Below are positions 1-8,420 of a DNA stretch of 64,000 bases, piece by piece. The DNA is from Streptomyces pseudovenezuelae (lineage in GTDB: Bacteria; Actinomycetota; Actinomycetes; Streptomycetales; Streptomycetaceae): assembly GCF_001513955.1 (NCBI RefSeq), contig NZ_KQ948144.1:874853-938852 (forward strand), written 5' to 3'. The first letter of the stretch is position 1, and every line of letters starts with the position of its first letter. Under the pieces are notes generated by a model, which saw only the letters and a list, made by a program, of their open reading frames with translations, did no database searches and was not told the DNA's origin. The translations under genes were made by a program, and so were the position numbers.

Positions 1-240
1 GTGGGCGCCCTGGTCATCCAGACCCTGACCACCACGATCTACACCATCGGCGTACCGACCCAGACCAACCTGGTCTTCAAGGCCGCCGTCGTCATCGTCG
101 TCTGCCTGCTGCAGTCCCCGAAGTTCCGCGCGAAGGTCTTCGGCGCCAGGTTCGGCGCGAAGGGCGGCGGCAAGCCGTCCGCCACCCCGACGGACACCAC
201 CCCTTCGACCGCGACGGCCCCCAAGATGGAGGTGTCGTGA
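1..240 (+). CDS. Sugar ABC transporter permease, C-terminal fragment (YtfT-like)
   Basis: This is the last 79 codons of an inner-membrane permease cut by the left window edge. The visible part ends in a hydrophobic helix (about residues 27-37) followed by a short basic, Pro/Thr/Ala-rich cytoplasmic tail. It resembles the C-terminus of YtfT, the first permease of the galactofuranose-type CUT2 ABC importer. The TGA stop shares its last base with the ATG of the next permease (TGATG), which indicates translational coupling. Because the next gene is clearly YjfF-like, the pair is probably the YtfT/YjfF heterodimer. The true start lies outside the window and the substrate cannot be told from this fragment. 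Confidence 0.8.
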   Translation: MGALVIQTLTTTIYTIGVPTQTNLVFKAAVVIVVCLLQSPKFRAKVFGARFGAKGGGKPSATPTDTTPSTATAPKMEVS

Positions 241-1265
241 TGAGCACGGCCACCCAGACCCCCACGGCCACCGACAGCGGTCGTACGCCGTCCAGGGCCA
301 CGCGGCTGCTCGGCGACCGGCGCCTGCCCGTCCTGGTGACCGCCACGCTGTTCCTCGTGATGTACGCGGCGGGCCTGAGCCGCTACGCGAACTACGGTTT
401 CGGTGAACCGCAGGTCTTCCTCAACCTGTTCATCGACAACGGCTACCTGCTGGTCGCCGCCGTGGGCGCCACCTTCGTGATCCTCTCCGGCGGCATCGAC
501 CTGTCGGTGGGCTCGGTGATCGGCTTCACGACCATGCTCACCGCGTGGCTGGTGGAGAAGCAGGGCCTGCCCGTCCTGGTCGTCATCCCCATCGCGCTCG
601 GTGTGGGTGCCTTCGGCGGCTTCCTGATGGGCTATGTGATCCACAACTTCGAGATCCAGCCCTTCATCGTGACCCTCGCGGGACTCTTCCTCTTCCGGGG
701 CCTGTGCCTGGTCATCAGCAAGGAGTCGATCTCCATCGGCGACTCCACGGTGAGCAGCATGGCGCAGGCGCAGGCGTCCCTGGGGGTGGGCTTCCTGTCG
801 GTCGGCGCCATCGTCTCGCTCGTCGTCCTCGCCGTGGCCTTCTACGTCCTGCACTACACGCGCTTCGGACGGCGGGTGTACGCCATCGGCGGCAACGAGC
901 AGTCGGCCCTGCTGATGGGCCTGCCGCAGGGCGGCACCAAGATCGCCGTGTACACGGTGAGCGGCTTCTGCTCGGCGCTGGCCGGACTGCTCTTCACCCT
1001 GTACATCCAGTCCGGTGACCCGCTGCACGCCACCGGCATGGAACTCGACGCGATCGCCGCGGTCGTGATCGGCGGCACGCTGCTGACGGGCGGCTCCGGC
1101 TACGTCCTGGGCACCCTCTTCGGCGTCCTCGTCCTGGGCCTGATCAAGAGCATCATCCAGTTCGAGGGCACGCTGAGCTCCTGGTGGACGAAGATCGCCA
1201 CCGGTGTGCTGCTGTGCGCGTTCATCCTGATCCAGCGCGCCATGACGACCCGCAAGAAGACCTGA
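240..1265 (+). CDS. yjfF: Sugar ABC transporter permease (YjfF-like)
   Basis: This 341-residue multi-spanning permease forms part of a CUT2-family sugar importer, with about eight to nine hydrophobic segments. It carries the family signature FVILSGGIDLSVGSV near residues 79-93, and the stretches YAIGGN, ELDAIAAVVIGGTLLTGG and GTLSSWWTKIA match E. coli YjfF closely by eye. The ATG at 240 overlaps the preceding stop; a GTG one codon earlier (237) is also possible. It is the last gene of the operon and is followed directly by a perfect-stem terminator. Substrate is probably a furanose or other monosaccharide, inferred from family only. Confidence 0.9.
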   Translation: MSTATQTPTATDSGRTPSRATRLLGDRRLPVLVTATLFLVMYAAGLSRYANYGFGEPQVFLNLFIDNGYLLVAAVGATFVILSGGIDLSVGSVIGFTTMLTAWLVEKQGLPVLVVIPIALGVGAFGGFLMGYVIHNFEIQPFIVTLAGLFLFRGLCLVISKESISIGDSTVSSMAQAQASLGVGFLSVGAIVSLVVLAVAFYVLHYTRFGRRVYAIGGNEQSALLMGLPQGGTKIAVYTVSGFCSALAGLLFTLYIQSGDPLHATGMELDAIAAVVIGGTLLTGGSGYVLGTLFGVLVLGLIKSIIQFEGTLSSWWTKIATGVLLCAFILIQRAMTTRKKT

Positions 1266-1268
1266 CCC

Positions 1269-1319
1269 GCACCGGAGCGGTCGCTCCCACGTGTCCCGCG
1301 GGAGCGACCGCTCCGGTGC
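1269..1319 (+). terminator. Intrinsic terminator of the sugar transporter operon
   Basis: A perfect 20-bp inverted repeat (1269-1288 with 1300-1319) and an 11-base loop starts three bases after the yjfF stop codon. There is no U-tract, as is usual for Streptomyces terminators. Confidence 0.85.
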
Positions 1320-1450
1320 GTCGGGAGGGAGATGGTGCGGAATGGTGCACCTTGACCTCAACTGCGCTGACGTGAATCGCCAGTTCCGCACCGAACCTTC
1401 ACGAGAATCCCTAGGTCCGCCCGCCGAGCGGAACTTATTCTTCCCGCGTC

Positions 1451-2392
1451 ATGGACTACTGCCACCCGTGCCGACGGCACCTCAACGGCGCCCTCGCATG
1501 CCCGGGGTGCGGCACCTTCGCCGAGCAACTGGACGCGTACGCGGCCCAGTCGTACGTCCCCGCGCAGGCTCAGTACCAGCCACAGCAGGCGCCGCCGACG
1601 CCGGTGCCGGTCGGCACGGGCGGGTACGCCGGGGGCGTTCCCGAGGCGTATGCCATGTACTCCGGCGGGGGTGTCCCGTACGACGGCCACGAGGTCGTCC
1701 CGTACACGGGCGTACCCGAACAGCGCGGAGCGGCGGAGGCCGAGGTCGCGGGGAGCGGTGACTCGGTGCAGGGGCAGGACGACGTCCACGGTTACGACGA
1801 CCCCGCGGGCTCCGGCGACTCCGCGGGCTCCGGAGACGGGGGAGACGGCGACGACGGCCGGGGCGGTGGCGGCGACGGCCGTGACGACCACGACGATGAC
1901 GATCCGGACGACTTCGACGACCCCACGGCGGGCGCGAGCCGACGTGACCGCAAGGCCGCGGCCCACCGTCGCCGCCGTCGCAGAACCCTCCTGATAGCCG
2001 CCGGCTTCGTCCTCGCGGCGGGCGGCCTCAGTCTCGCGGAACTCGGCATGGACGCGCCAGGCAGCTCCCCCAAGCCGGCCGCGGCCGGCGACGACGCGAC
2101 CGAGGACGGCGCCGCAACGACACCGAGCGCATCGGCGAAGCCGGTGCCGGACCCGAGCGGAACCGTTCCGTCGACCTCCGCCGACCCCTCCAGGTCCCCG
2201 TCCCCTTCCGCGTCGAAGACCGAGGACGCGGACAAGGGCAAGGTCACCAGGACTCCCCAGTCGGCCACGACGCCGACCCCGGCGACCCCGACCGGCGCGA
2301 GCACCCCCACGACCGCACCGACCTCGGCATCCCCGACCCCGGAGCCCTCTCCGTCAAGAACCTGCACGCAGTTCCTGTGGTGGTGCAGCTGA
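1451..2392 (+). CDS. Zinc-ribbon, Pro/Ser/Thr-rich single-pass membrane protein
   Basis: This 313-residue protein opens with a zinc ribbon built from two CxxC pairs (Cys4/Cys7 and Cys17/Cys20). A Tyr/Gln/Pro-rich stretch and a very acidic Asp/Gly-rich linker (about 100-160) follow. Then comes a basic cluster of about six arginines and one transmembrane helix (about 178-197). The rest is a low-complexity Ser/Pro/Thr tail ending in a short Cys- and Trp-containing motif. The positive-inside rule puts the zinc ribbon in the cytoplasm and the tail outside the membrane. It resembles a Streptomyces family I recall as SCO2400-like; no function is known to me. It stands alone between the transporter terminator and the MarR gene. 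Confidence 0.7.
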   Translation: MDYCHPCRRHLNGALACPGCGTFAEQLDAYAAQSYVPAQAQYQPQQAPPTPVPVGTGGYAGGVPEAYAMYSGGGVPYDGHEVVPYTGVPEQRGAAEAEVAGSGDSVQGQDDVHGYDDPAGSGDSAGSGDGGDGDDGRGGGGDGRDDHDDDDPDDFDDPTAGASRRDRKAAAHRRRRRRTLLIAAGFVLAAGGLSLAELGMDAPGSSPKPAAAGDDATEDGAATTPSASAKPVPDPSGTVPSTSADPSRSPSPSASKTEDADKGKVTRTPQSATTPTPATPTGASTPTTAPTSASPTPEPSPSRTCTQFLWWCS

Positions 2393-2434
2393 GGCGTTCG
2401 CTCCGGTGAGGCGGGCGGCCCTCGTGGCGGAGCG

Positions 2435-2869
2435 CTACGCGTCCCGCATCCGCCGCAGCAGGTCCCGCAGTGACTCCCGCTCCCCCTGGGACAGCCCCGC
2501 CAGCGGCTCTCGCGCGAACCGCAGGCCCTCCCGCAGCTCCCGGGCCACCTGCAGCCCCGCCTCCGTCGCCGCCGCCACCTTGACCCGCCGGTCCGCGGGG
2601 TCGGGGCGCCGCTCCACCAGCGCGCGGGCCTCCAGCCGGTCCACTATCCCGGTGACGTTCGACGGCTCGCACTTCAGTTTCTGGGCCAGTTTGCGCATGG
2701 GCAGCGGCTCAAGGGACAGCAGACTCAACAGCCGTGCCTGCGCCCCGGTGAGGGCGTGCTCCGCGGCCGCGTCCTCGTAGTCCGAGTAGAAGCGCGCCAC
2801 CACGTCCCCGATGAGCTCCACCACTTCCATGGTCAGCGCGTCGGGCCGGGTCTTCTGAGGAGTGGGCAT
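2435..2869 (-). CDS. MarR family transcriptional regulator
   Basis: This is a 144-residue winged-helix regulator of normal MarR length. The recognition region LAQKLKCEPSNVTGIVDRL (about 60-78) and the wing with the DPADRR motif are plain. It is transcribed away from an MDR-type oxidoreductase, and the 92-bp gap contains inverted repeats. The likely model is a ligand- or redox-responsive repressor of itself and its neighbour. Its only cysteine sits in the DNA-binding region and there is no N-terminal cysteine of the kind OhrR uses, so I do not call it OhrR although an ohr gene lies nearby. Confidence 0.88.
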   Translation of the reverse strand: MPTPQKTRPDALTMEVVELIGDVVARFYSDYEDAAAEHALTGAQARLLSLLSLEPLPMRKLAQKLKCEPSNVTGIVDRLEARALVERRPDPADRRVKVAAATEAGLQVARELREGLRFAREPLAGLSQGERESLRDLLRRMRDA

Positions 2870-2891
2870 GCGCTCCAGGGTACCCCTTTAC

Positions 2892-2924
2892 TTGACAACC
2901 TGAAATATTCAGGAGCATGGTTGT
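2892..2924. promoter_or_regulatory. Probable MarR operator in divergent promoter
   Basis: Two nested inverted repeats lie in the gap: CCTGAA-ATA-TTCAGG (2899-2913) inside ACAACC (2895-2900) and GGTTGT (2919-2924). They begin at a TTGACA hexamer (2892-2897) that could be a -35 box for the rightward gene. The region is AT-rich compared with its surroundings. Operator role is inferred. Confidence 0.55.
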
Positions 2925-2961
2925 TTAAGGCACTGAAGTAAATGGAAAGGTCGCAGGCATC

Positions 2962-3960
2962 ATGATCAACCGCGAATGGCACCTCGTCTCCCGCCCGGTC
3001 GGCTGGCCCAAGCCCGAGGACTTCGCCCTGGTCGAAGCCGAGGTCCCGACCCCCGCCGCGGGCCAGGTACTGGTCCGCAACACCTACGTCTCCGTCGACC
3101 CGTACATGCGCGGCCGGATGAGCGCCGCGAAGTCGTACGCCGCGCCCTTCGAGCTCGGCAAGGTCATGCAGGGCGGCGCGGTCGGCGAGGTCATCGCCTC
3201 CGAGGCCGAGGGCATCTCCGTCGGCGACCACGTCCTGCACTTCTTCGGCTGGCGCGAGTACGCGGTGATGGACGCGAAGCACGCCGTCAAGGTGGACGCC
3301 GACGCGGCCCCGCTGTCGACATACCTCGGCGTCCTCGGCATGACCGGACTCACCGCCTACGCCGGCCTCCTGCGCACCGCCTCCTTCAAGGAGGGCGACT
3401 CGGTCTTCGTCTCCGGCGCCGCGGGTGCCGTCGGCAGCCAGGTCGGCCAGATCGCCAAGCTCAAGGGCGCCTCCCGGGTCATCGGCTCGGCCGGCTCCGA
3501 CGAGAAGGTCAAGCTGCTCGTCGAGGAGTACGGCTTCGACGCGGCCTTCAACTACAAGAACGGCAAGGTCAGCGACCAGCTGCGGGAGGCCGCCCCGGAC
3601 GGTGTCGACGTCTACTTCGACAACGTCGGCGGTGACCACCTGGAGGCCGCCATCGGCTCCCTCAACCAGGGCGGCCGGATCGCGGTCTGCGGCATGATCT
3701 CGGTCTACAACAACACCGAGGCCGCCCCCGGCCCGCGCAACCTCGCCCGTCTGATCCAGACCCGCGGCCGGATCGAGGGCTTCCTGGTCGGCGACCACTA
3801 CGACCTCCAGCCGGAGTTCGTCGCCGAGGTCGGCCCGTGGGTGGCGTCCGGGCAGCTGAAGTACCGCGAGACGGTCGTCGAGGGCATCGAGAACAACCTG
3901 GAGGCGTTCCTCGGGGTCCTGCGCGGCGACAACACCGGAAAGATGATCGTCAAGCTCTGA
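2962..3960 (+). CDS. NADP-dependent MDR-family oxidoreductase (CurA/prostaglandin reductase type)
   Basis: This 332-residue zinc-free medium-chain dehydrogenase/reductase has a GroES-like N-terminal half with the DPYMRGRM signature (about 46-53). The Rossmann motif VSGAAGAVGSQVGQIAKLKG lies near 150-170 and YFDNVGG near 212. The family reduces alpha,beta-unsaturated ketones or aldehydes with NADPH (YncB/CurA, leukotriene B4 dehydrogenase-like). The ATG at 2962 follows a GGAAAGG ribosome site. Divergence from a MarR regulator suggests induction by an electrophile or xenobiotic; the substrate is unknown. Confidence 0.9.
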   Translation: MINREWHLVSRPVGWPKPEDFALVEAEVPTPAAGQVLVRNTYVSVDPYMRGRMSAAKSYAAPFELGKVMQGGAVGEVIASEAEGISVGDHVLHFFGWREYAVMDAKHAVKVDADAAPLSTYLGVLGMTGLTAYAGLLRTASFKEGDSVFVSGAAGAVGSQVGQIAKLKGASRVIGSAGSDEKVKLLVEEYGFDAAFNYKNGKVSDQLREAAPDGVDVYFDNVGGDHLEAAIGSLNQGGRIAVCGMISVYNNTEAAPGPRNLARLIQTRGRIEGFLVGDHYDLQPEFVAEVGPWVASGQLKYRETVVEGIENNLEAFLGVLRGDNTGKMIVKL

Positions 3961-4058
3961 CGTCTTCCAAGGGGTTTCCGTCATGCGGTAACTTCTTTCC
4001 GAATCCCGCCGTCGATCGTGGGCGCGAGTCGCGGTGGACCGAGGAGGAAGACACCCGC

Positions 4059-4481
4059 ATGCCGGAAATCCAGCAGTCCGACGTCCTGTACACCGCCGTC
4101 GCCACCGCCGAGAACGGTCGCGACGGCCGGGTCGCCACCGACGACGGCAGGCTCGACGTGGTCGTCAACCCGCCCAAGGAGATGGGCGGCAACGGTCAGG
4201 GCACCAACCCGGAACAGCTCTTCGCCGCCGGGTACAGCGCCTGCTTCCAGGGCGCTCTCGGTGTCGTCGCCCGCCAGGAGCAGGCCGACATCTCCGGCTC
4301 GACGGTCACCGCGAAGGTGGGCATAGGAAAGAACGCCGACGGCTTCGGCCTGATCGTCGAGATCTCGGCGACGATCCCGAACGCCGACCCGCAGACCGCC
4401 CGGGCCCTCCTTGAGAAGGCCCACCAGGTCTGCCCGTACTCGAAGGCGACCCGCGGGAACATCTCCGTGACGCTCGCCTGA
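4059..4481 (+). CDS. ohr: Organic hydroperoxide resistance protein, Ohr/OsmC family
   Basis: This is a 140-residue cytoplasmic thiol peroxidase that reduces organic and fatty-acid hydroperoxides, using lipoyl or dihydrolipoamide partners in known Ohr proteins. Both reactive cysteines are present: the peroxidatic Cys in GYSACFQGAL (about 60) and the resolving Cys in VCPYSKATRGN (about 124). The PPKEMGG motif near 35 is also typical. The ATG at 4059 was chosen because GAGGAGGA lies about 10 bases upstream and the length matches the family; the frame stays open further upstream but is not Ohr-like. No OhrR is adjacent. A hairpin terminator follows. Confidence 0.93.
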   Translation: MPEIQQSDVLYTAVATAENGRDGRVATDDGRLDVVVNPPKEMGGNGQGTNPEQLFAAGYSACFQGALGVVARQEQADISGSTVTAKVGIGKNADGFGLIVEISATIPNADPQTARALLEKAHQVCPYSKATRGNISVTLA

Positions 4482-4504
4482 CGGAGCTCGTTGGTCGTAC
4501 CGGG

Positions 4505-4541
4505 CGGAGGCGGCATCCCTGGACGTGGGGTGCCGCCTCCG
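4505..4541 (+). terminator. Terminator after ohr
   Basis: A 15-bp stem (4505-4519 with 4527-4541, one G-U pair) with a 7-base loop lies between the convergent ohr and the serine hydrolase, so it could serve both strands. Confidence 0.75.
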
Positions 4542-4559
4542 CTCCTGTGTTCGTACGGC

Positions 4560-5711
4560 TCACACGGCCAGAGCCGCCCGGTGCACCGCCCTCACGAACC
4601 GCTCGTTCTCCGGCGCCGCCCCTCCCGGGAACGCCATCCGGCGGCGCGTGTAGCCGTAGGCGAGGCCGCTGCGCGGGTCGGCGAAGGCCTGGGAGCCGCC
4701 CGCGCCGCTGTGGCCGAAGGAACCGGCGCCCAGGAACGGATGCCACATGTCGGCCGTGGCCTGGAAGCCCAGACCGTAGGACTTGTGGGCGCGGGCCACC
4801 AGGTCGTAGCCGACCGACTGGATCTGGCCCACGTCCGCGATCGTGTCCGGCTTCAGCAGGGGCGGCCGGTCGGCCGCTTCACTGATCGCCGCCGCGTACA
4901 TCCCGGCCAGGCCCCGCGCGGCCGCCACCCCACCCGCGGAGGCCGGCCCTTTCGCGCGCACGGCACGGGAGTTGGCGTAACCCACCAGGTCACCCGGGTC
5001 CGGCACCTGCTGGTTGAAGGCGATCGCGGCCAGCGTGTGCGGACCCGTCGGCGTCGCGTCCAGCAGGGCCTGCTGCGTGGCCGTCGGCATCATCGGCTGC
5101 ACCGAGCGGTAACGGGGTTCCAGGGCCTCGGGGAGCCCCAGATAGAAGTCCAGCCCGTACGGCGCCCGGATCCGCTCCTCGTACACCTCCTGAAGCGTCC
5201 GGCCCGTCGCCCGCCGTACGATCTCGCCGGTGAGCGCGCCGATCACGAGCGCGTGGTAGCCGAAGGCCGTGCCGGGGCGCCAGAACGGCTTCTGGTCCGC
5301 GAGCCGTTCCGCCACCGCCCGGTCGTCCGACAGCTCCTGTGCGGTGAACCCGGCATCCAGCCCGACCACTCCGGCCCGGTGCGCCAGCAGGTCCCGCAGG
5401 GTCAGCTGCCCCTTGCCCTCGGCGGCGAACTCCGGCCAGTAGTAGGTCACTTTGCGGTCCAGTTCCAGCGTGCCCTCCTGGACGAGGAGCGCCACCACCA
5501 GATGCGCGGCCCCCTTGGTCGACGAGAACACGCCGTAGAGGGAGTCCGGTCCGCCACCCTCGCCGGCCCACAGGTCGACGACCCGTCTGCCGTGCACGTA
5601 CGCACTCAACTGCCCCTCGTAGTCGGGCCGTTCGCCCGCCACGAAAGCGGCGAACTCCTCGCGCACCGCCTCGAAGCCGTCCGCGACGGTGCCGTGGATC
5701 TCCTGCGTCAT
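4560..5711 (-). CDS. Beta-lactamase-fold serine hydrolase (esterase/class C-like)
   Basis: This is a 383-residue member of the serine beta-lactamase/EstB esterase family. The catalytic SxxK is S63-S-T-K66, a Tyr-containing FGYHALVIG motif follows near 172, and HSGAGGS lies near 330, at the position of the third active-site motif. No signal peptide is visible, so a cytoplasmic esterase or peptidase role is more likely than antibiotic resistance. It lies 15 bp downstream of the M14 carboxypeptidase gene on the same strand and is probably cotranscribed. Substrate is unknown. Confidence 0.87.
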   Translation of the reverse strand: MTQEIHGTVADGFEAVREEFAAFVAGERPDYEGQLSAYVHGRRVVDLWAGEGGGPDSLYGVFSSTKGAAHLVVALLVQEGTLELDRKVTYYWPEFAAEGKGQLTLRDLLAHRAGVVGLDAGFTAQELSDDRAVAERLADQKPFWRPGTAFGYHALVIGALTGEIVRRATGRTLQEVYEERIRAPYGLDFYLGLPEALEPRYRSVQPMMPTATQQALLDATPTGPHTLAAIAFNQQVPDPGDLVGYANSRAVRAKGPASAGGVAAARGLAGMYAAAISEAADRPPLLKPDTIADVGQIQSVGYDLVARAHKSYGLGFQATADMWHPFLGAGSFGHSGAGGSQAFADPRSGLAYGYTRRRMAFPGGAAPENERFVRAVHRAALAV

Positions 5712-5726
5712 CCGCTCTCCTCAACT

Positions 5727-8249
5727 TCAGCCGCTGCTCGCTGACATGGTGAACAATGCCCGCCCGACCTGGGTGAACTCCCCCTTCGGGTGATCCCGGA
5801 AGAGCGGCTCGGTGCCGAACAGGACGGCTCGCGGGCCACTGACGACCGCGGCCTGTCCGGCCGCGGCGGCGGGACCGCCCGCACCGTCCGGCAGGGGCCG
5901 CCAGTGCCCGGCGACCAGCGGGTTCCGAGCGGCGTACGACTGCTCGACCCGCACCCCGGGCCCGAGGTCGGTGAACCACACCGGTGCGTAGACGAACCCG
6001 TGATCCGGGGCCCCGGCCGTCACCGGACCCGAGTTCACCACGCGCACCACGCCGTTGGCGTCCCCGTTGCCCGCCACCGGCTTCACGGCCAGCAGCCCCG
6101 AGTCCGCGCTCAGTTGGGCCCCGGTGAGCCCGCGCCCGACGAGTCCGTGCCCGGCGGCCAGGAAGGAGTCCAGGGCCGCACGGGCCCTGCTGGTGAGGGC
6201 GTCGCGGTCCAGCCCCGCCGACACGAACAGCACGTCCACCGACGACCAGTCGAAGCCGGCGTTCAGGACGGCCGTCGAGACGGGGGTGACCTCGAAGCCC
6301 ATCTCCCGCAGCGCGAACAGCTCGCCGGGGGTGACGGCGGCGGCCACGCGGGTGCGGCGCAGTGCGGCCGTGCCTTTGAGTCCCGTCGCTTCGAGGACCA
6401 CGTCGTGGGTGCGAGCGGCCTCGGTGGCCAGGGCCCGTGCCGAGGCGGGCACGATCGCACTGCCGTCAGGAGCCCGGCGTACCGAAACCCCTTGCCGCAG
6501 CAGTGAGTTGAGAGCGGCGATCTCCTGCGGATCGGTCAGCCGCAGCCGCAGGTCGCCGCGCGGGGCGACGTGACCGACCCGCGCCGCGGCCCGGACGGGC
6601 GTCAGGGGCGCGCCGGCCAGGCTCCCGGAGGTCACGGGTGTGACCCGGGCGCCCCACAGCCGTCCCAGGCTCCAGCCCGAGATGTCGTACATCACCGAGA
6701 CCTTGTCGCTGATGTCCCGGCCGTCCGCGAGCAGCGCGTTCGCCAGGCCCCGCTTCGGCTGGCGCATGTCGACGACGTACGAGCCCTTCGGGTACGTCCG
6801 TCCGCCGAGCCGGAGGTCACGGCTCGCGCGCGTGACCCGCACGTCGTTGGCGAGGAGATGGCCGACGAGACGGGCGGTGGCCGTCGAGCCCGGCGCCATC
6901 ACGTACGCGCGGGGGAAGTCGGTGGTGTACACGTCCTCGGGACCGATGCCCGGCACCCCGGGGACGGTCTCCTCCGACACCGGCACCTGAGCGGCCCCCG
7001 CGGCCCCGCGCCGGAAGACCTCGATCTGGTCGGCGATCAGCGCTGTTCGCTTCTCCCGCACGAAGTCGAGCGTCGCCGTGACGGCCGCCCCCGCGACGGC
7101 CGTGTTGACCGTGGACCGGCGTCGCAGCTCCGCGACGGGCAGGCTGTCGTAGAGGGAGTTGTTGACGGCCAGCGGGATCTCGACCGTGTGCGCGGCGACC
7201 GCGCCGTGGAAGGCCGCGTACTGCGGGGTGAAGATCGGCGGCCAGTCGTCCCAGCCCTCCTCCTGGTCCCGGAAGGGGATCTGCGCGGGCTCGACACCGT
7301 CCTTCGCGGGCGTGTAGCCGAGGCCGTCGACGGCGGCCTCCATGCCGAGCGCGTTGGCGTAGGTGTTCTTGAGGAAGAGGTCGTACTCGTAGTTCTCGCC
7401 GTGCGGGGGAGTGGTGGGCTCGATGAGCGTGCCGTTGACGTAACCGTGCAGGTCGAGCATGACGGCCGGCTGCTTGTCGATCTCGATCTGCCGCATCGCC
7501 CGCGTCTCGGGCTGCGAGGCGGTCACGAAGTCCCGGTTCAGGTCGAAGCCGTTGGCGTTCGCCCGGGTTCCGGCGATCCGGCCGTCGGGGTTGGCGGTGA
7601 CGTTGAAATACAGCCGGGAGTGGGCGAGCAGGTCCTTCGTGCGCGCGTCCTGAGCCGTCGCCAGCCGCTCGATGATCTCCAGGGAGGCGTCCGTGCCCTC
7701 CCACTCGTTGCCGTGGATGTTGCTGTTGAAGAAGACCGGCGTCTTGTAACCCGTCTTGATCTCGCGGGACTTGGCGGCGGTCGCGGGCGCGTTCTCGATG
7801 AGCTCGCGCATCCGCTCCTGGGCCCGGGTCCGGGCGGTGGTCTCCGGGGCGGTGACGGTGACGAGATAGAGCCGGTGCCCGCCCGCCGAACGCCCGGCGA
7901 CCTCGACGCTCACCCGGTCGCCCAGCCGCTGCAGGGCGTTCAGCCTGGTCGCGATCGCGTGGTACGGGACGAGCCCCAGCTTGAGGGACCGGTCGGCCGG
8001 GTTCGCGGGGTCGGGGGTGAGGACCTGCTCACGGGGATAGCCGCGGGTGGTGTCGGTGAAGCTCGTGGCCGGGGCGGTGAGCGACCGCCGGGCGGCGCTC
8101 TCCGGGGCCCGGGCCGGACCCTGGTCCCGGGCGCTCTCGCGGGTGGGGGGCTCGGGGTCCGCGGTCGCGCTGTTCGGGGCGAGCAGCAGTGCGCTGGTGA
8201 GGGCGATGAGCAGGACGGGTCGCGCAGGAACGGTTCTCGTGGTGGGCAC
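5727..8249 (-). CDS. Secreted M14 zinc carboxypeptidase
   Basis: This 840-residue exported peptidase has an N-terminal signal peptide (hydrophobic core about 11-28, cleavage near TADPE). The M14 domain lies about 90-400. Zinc ligands are visible as H179-x-x-E182 in HGNEWEG and H268 in LDLHGYVNG, and NPDGR and DLNRD are the substrate-recognition stretches. About 400 further residues follow, probably non-catalytic and beta-rich. The start is GTG at 8249 behind GGAGGAGG. It probably hydrolyses extracellular peptides or cell-wall-derived substrates. It leads a two-gene unit with the serine hydrolase 15 bp downstream. Confidence 0.9.
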   Translation of the reverse strand: MPTTRTVPARPVLLIALTSALLLAPNSATADPEPPTRESARDQGPARAPESAARRSLTAPATSFTDTTRGYPREQVLTPDPANPADRSLKLGLVPYHAIATRLNALQRLGDRVSVEVAGRSAGGHRLYLVTVTAPETTARTRAQERMRELIENAPATAAKSREIKTGYKTPVFFNSNIHGNEWEGTDASLEIIERLATAQDARTKDLLAHSRLYFNVTANPDGRIAGTRANANGFDLNRDFVTASQPETRAMRQIEIDKQPAVMLDLHGYVNGTLIEPTTPPHGENYEYDLFLKNTYANALGMEAAVDGLGYTPAKDGVEPAQIPFRDQEEGWDDWPPIFTPQYAAFHGAVAAHTVEIPLAVNNSLYDSLPVAELRRRSTVNTAVAGAAVTATLDFVREKRTALIADQIEVFRRGAAGAAQVPVSEETVPGVPGIGPEDVYTTDFPRAYVMAPGSTATARLVGHLLANDVRVTRASRDLRLGGRTYPKGSYVVDMRQPKRGLANALLADGRDISDKVSVMYDISGWSLGRLWGARVTPVTSGSLAGAPLTPVRAAARVGHVAPRGDLRLRLTDPQEIAALNSLLRQGVSVRRAPDGSAIVPASARALATEAARTHDVVLEATGLKGTAALRRTRVAAAVTPGELFALREMGFEVTPVSTAVLNAGFDWSSVDVLFVSAGLDRDALTSRARAALDSFLAAGHGLVGRGLTGAQLSADSGLLAVKPVAGNGDANGVVRVVNSGPVTAGAPDHGFVYAPVWFTDLGPGVRVEQSYAARNPLVAGHWRPLPDGAGGPAAAAGQAAVVSGPRAVLFGTEPLFRDHPKGEFTQVGRALFTMSASSG

Positions 8250-8407
8250 GCGTACCTCCTCCGGGCTTCCTGAGATCGGTACGGCGAGATGTACCTGTTC
8301 GACTCAACCGCAACAAGAGGGAGTTCGTGGCGCGGATGCCCCGGATGGCGCAACTCGGGTGTCCGGACCGGGGACGCGGCCCTGTCCGCGGCCCGAGGGG
8401 CACCCGA

Positions 8408-8420
8408 TAGGGTGCGGGAC
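8408..8420 (+). promoter_or_regulatory. Leaderless -10 box TAGGGT for the EI24 gene
   Basis: TAGGGT (8408-8413) is followed by 7 bases and then the ATG at 8421. No ribosome site is present, which supports a leaderless start and fixes the start codon. Confidence 0.65.

Noticed and set aside
39..1391. Long minus-strand open frame antisense to the two ABC permease genes
   Set aside because: Rich in Arg, His, Gly and Asp with no domain pattern; typical shadow frame of a high-GC coding region.
2435..4481. MarR gene as OhrR paired with ohr
   Set aside because: The regulator has no N-terminal reactive cysteine and is divergent from an MDR oxidoreductase rather than from ohr.
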